Assembly (NCBI GenBank): GCA_001804205.1
Contig: MHFM01000021.1
Coordinates: 1-16,375 of the forward strand
Origin: Omnitrophica bacterium RIFCSPLOWO2_01_FULL_45_10b
Lineage (GTDB): Bacteria; Omnitrophota; Omnitrophia; Omnitrophales; Danuiimicrobiaceae
DNA length: 16,375 nucleotides
Direction: 5' to 3'
Shown here: positions 14,459-16,375 of the stretch, piece after piece
Position numbering within the stretch: the stretch's first letter is position 1
Layout: each line of letters opens with the position of its first letter
Notes under the pieces: model-generated
The model's input: the letters and a program-made list of their open reading frames with translations, nothing else
Database searches by the model: none
Told to the model about the DNA's origin: nothing
Made by a program: the position numbers and the translations under genes

Positions 14459-15946
14459 CTAAGAAGAAATGAGATGCCGGACAGCGCTTTCCCAGCGCTT
14501 GACCATTGAAACGCGTTTTGAGTTGCTCATTTTTGGGCGAAATTTATCGTAGCGTCTTTTGCGATCTAAAGCGGCAAGATTGGGCCAAAAACCCACAACA
14601 AAGCCGGCAAGCTTGGCGGCACCCCAAGCGGTTGATTCGCTTAAATCCGTTCTTAAAACAGGGACTTTTAATAAATTAGACTGCAATTGCATCAAATAGG
14701 AATTTTGACTGGCTCCTCCATCCACCCTTAATGCGTTAATGTGTGCCCCGCTTTCTTTGCGCATCAGGTCAAACACATCTTTCACTTGATAGGCAATTGA
14801 ATCTAACGTTGCTTTAATGATCATCTCGCGGCTCGTGCCACGCGTAATCCCAAAAATCACTCCACGAACATCCGCACGCCAATAAGGAGCGCCGAGCCCA
14901 GTAAATGCAGGGACAACAACCAAATCGCCGGCATCCGATGTGCGCTTAGCAATTGCTTCGGTTTCCTTTGCTTGACGGATTAATTTTAGGCCGTCTCGAA
15001 GCCATTGAACCGCAGCGCCTGCGATAAAAATAGAGCCCTCTAAAGCGTAAACAGGCTTTCCTTTCTTGTCGCAGGCTAAAGTTGTCACAAGGCCATTGCG
15101 CGATTGGATGAAACGCTTTCCTAAGTTGAGCAACAGAAAACAGCCGGTTCCGTATGTATTTTTACTATCTCCGGGATCATAACAGCCTTGGCCAAAAAGC
15201 GCCGCTTGCTGGTCACCCATCAAAGCGCAAATCGGAATGCCATCGCAGAGAGGGGTAAAATTACGGGTTTTCCCAAAAAAACTGCCGGATGATTTCACCT
15301 GAGGCAAAATTACTTGAGGAACACGAAAAATGCGGCATAAATCCGAATCCCATTTTTTCCGTTTAATGTCAAAAAGCAAAGTGCGAGAAGCATTCGTAAA
15401 ATCAGTGGCATGGACTATTTTTCCGGTTAAATGGAACAAGAGCCAGCTATCAATCGTACCAAAGCAAAGCGATCCAGACCGAGCTTTGCGCCTCAAGGAA
15501 GGATGATGATCAAAAATCCATGTTAATTTTGTGCCGGAAAAATAGGGATCCAAAAAAAGGCCTGTTTTCTGACGCACTTGCTTTTCAAGCCCTCGGTCAC
15601 GGAATTTTTGACAAATAGAAGCCGTCCTTCGATCTTGCCATACAATCGCACGGCCGCAAGGCAAACCGCTCTTTCGATCCCAAAGCACGGTGGTCTCGCG
15701 CTGATTGGTAATTCCGATGGCTTGAATTTGTCGGCTTGAAATTCGGGCTTGCGTTAAGGCTCGGCCAATTACGTTCTTGACTGACTTGAGGATTTGCTGG
15801 GCATTATGTTCCACCCAACCGGGAAATGGATAATGCTGAGTAAATTCTTGATAAGCGGAAGAAACCGCCTTACCTTGAGCATCATAAAGAATGGCCCTGC
15901 TTCCTGTGGTACCTTGATCAATGGCAAGAATATACGATTTTGGCAT
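14459..15946 (-). CDS. glpK: Glycerol kinase
   Basis: Phosphorylates glycerol with ATP to sn-glycerol-3-phosphate in the cytoplasm. The 495-residue protein is a standard FGGY-family GlpK. The ATP-binding loop AIDQGTTGSR is at 8-17, glycerol-binding NQRET at 81-85 and WQD at 103-105, catalytic Asp245 in MGDQQAALFGQ, NTYGTGCFLL at 263-272, and the second family signature VDGGASQNSYLMQLQSN from 408. In E. coli the segment GGTRIPI carries the fructose-1,6-bisphosphate site; here the matching bases encode CDGIPI, so the key Arg is lost and that inhibition is probably absent. No GlpF or GlpD is nearby. ATG 15946 has no strong Shine-Dalgarno sequence; a small stem GAGCA/TGCTC lies just before it. 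Confidence 0.97.
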   Translation of the reverse strand: MPKSYILAIDQGTTGSRAILYDAQGKAVSSAYQEFTQHYPFPGWVEHNAQQILKSVKNVIGRALTQARISSRQIQAIGITNQRETTVLWDRKSGLPCGRAIVWQDRRTASICQKFRDRGLEKQVRQKTGLFLDPYFSGTKLTWIFDHHPSLRRKARSGSLCFGTIDSWLLFHLTGKIVHATDFTNASRTLLFDIKRKKWDSDLCRIFRVPQVILPQVKSSGSFFGKTRNFTPLCDGIPICALMGDQQAALFGQGCYDPGDSKNTYGTGCFLLLNLGKRFIQSRNGLVTTLACDKKGKPVYALEGSIFIAGAAVQWLRDGLKLIRQAKETEAIAKRTSDAGDLVVVPAFTGLGAPYWRADVRGVIFGITRGTSREMIIKATLDSIAYQVKDVFDLMRKESGAHINALRVDGGASQNSYLMQLQSNLLKVPVLRTDLSESTAWGAAKLAGFVVGFWPNLAALDRKRRYDKFRPKMSNSKRVSMVKRWESAVRHLISS

Positions 15947-16024
15947 GGAGCAGTTTATGCTCTCAAAAGGCGTGTGCGATTCAAAATATCTTCAAATGCT
16001 GGCGTTGGCGAACCGTACTACAAA

Positions 16025-16375
16025 CTATGTTATCTCGGAGAGTTCTTCCGGGTCCGAAAAATCATTCACCTTTGTTTCAAGCCAGTAGTTATACGCATAA
16101 TCAAGGGCTCGAAACTTGTCGATCGGGTCAATCAAGAGGAAACACACTCCCAAATCAAATCCGCCCTCTTCACTCCCCGGTCTTGCCCACATGACCTTTC
16201 CGGTCGTGCGAATGGGGCGCGTTTCATCCGGCAAGCGGATTTCGAGCTCAACCAGAGAACCTTCCGGCAACGATTTATCGGTGCTAATTTTGATGCCTTC
16301 TCGAGAAACATCCCGGCTCAAACCTGAGGCTTCGTTTTGACTTGCCTTTTGATGCTGAGTGCGGAACTGAACATT
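16025..16375 (-). CDS. PilZ-domain protein, C-terminal 116 residues (5' end beyond window)
   Basis: PilZ domains commonly bind cyclic di-GMP and control motility, surface polymers or other targets. The frame is open to the right edge. The visible part has SRDVSREGIKIST, which matches the D-x-S-x-x-G signature, followed by LPEGSLVELEIRLPD, TGKVMWARPG and FDLGVCFLLIDPIDKFRALDYAYNYWL, all typical PilZ strands plus a final helix. The upstream arginine-containing motif (RxxxR) should lie at or beyond the edge and is not seen complete. A TTG at 16321 could serve as a start, but it would cut the domain; the in-frame residues before it fit PilZ, so I treat the gene as partial. glpK begins 78 bases downstream. 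Confidence 0.85.
   Translation of the reverse strand, partial: NVQFRTQHQKASQNEASGLSRDVSREGIKISTDKSLPEGSLVELEIRLPDETRPIRTTGKVMWARPGSEEGGFDLGVCFLLIDPIDKFRALDYAYNYWLETKVNDFSDPEELSEIT

Noticed and set aside
14446..14472. Plus-strand eight-codon frame after GAGGAGGG
   Set aside because: The purine run touches the ATG, the peptide (MKNTPKKK) is tiny, and its end overlaps the glpK end; most likely chance.
16025..16321. PilZ protein as a complete gene starting at TTG 16321
   Set aside because: The frame is open to the window edge and the preceding residues fit the PilZ domain, so the gene is cut rather than short.

Overview
The window is about 16.4 kb of densely packed bacterial DNA, roughly 43% GC by eye. 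Every gene I can support lies on the minus strand, so transcription runs from high to low coordinates. A lipobox lipoprotein and a PilZ protein suggest a diderm bacterium. The gene content (a PilZ protein of this style, stand-alone beta-oxidation enzymes, an ArgRS with a TIAH form of the HIGH motif, a glutamine-dependent NAD synthase) reminds me of uncultured lineages such as Omnitrophota. That placement is an impression, not a proof. No CRISPR array, transposase, integrase or phage gene is visible.

Right part (16375 to 12273): a PilZ-domain protein cut by the window edge, glycerol kinase (glpK), and a 691-residue protein joining a cyclic-nucleotide-binding-like domain, a MinD/ParA-like domain with a ruined P-loop, and a patatin phospholipase domain with an intact Ser/Asp dyad.

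Middle part (12261 to 5604): a strong sigma70-type promoter and a leader hairpin precede a lipid operon. It encodes thiolase, 3-hydroxyacyl-CoA dehydrogenase, enoyl-CoA hydratase, an unknown membrane-anchored coiled-coil protein, long-chain acyl-CoA synthetase and a monoacylglycerol-lipase-like hydrolase. A likely intrinsic terminator lies about 155 bases after the last gene. With the patatin and glpK, the set could take membrane lipid or glycerides to fatty acids and glycerol, then to acyl-CoA, acetyl-CoA and glycerol-3-phosphate. No acyl-CoA dehydrogenase is present in the window.

The 5304-5603 intergenic region has no gene. It is rich in hairpins and carries repeated copies of an eight-base motif equal to the 5' acceptor end of the neighbouring tRNA-Ala(CGC), spaced 98, 91 and 98 bases apart. 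A second compact palindromic element lies between the tRNA and nadE.

Left part (5090 to 1): nadE (NAD+ synthase), ald (alanine dehydrogenase), a small lipoprotein, ogt (O6-alkylguanine DNA methyltransferase), rsfS (ribosome silencing factor) and argS (arginyl-tRNA synthetase, cut by the left edge). Genes here are tightly packed or overlapping, and several use GTG or TTG starts.
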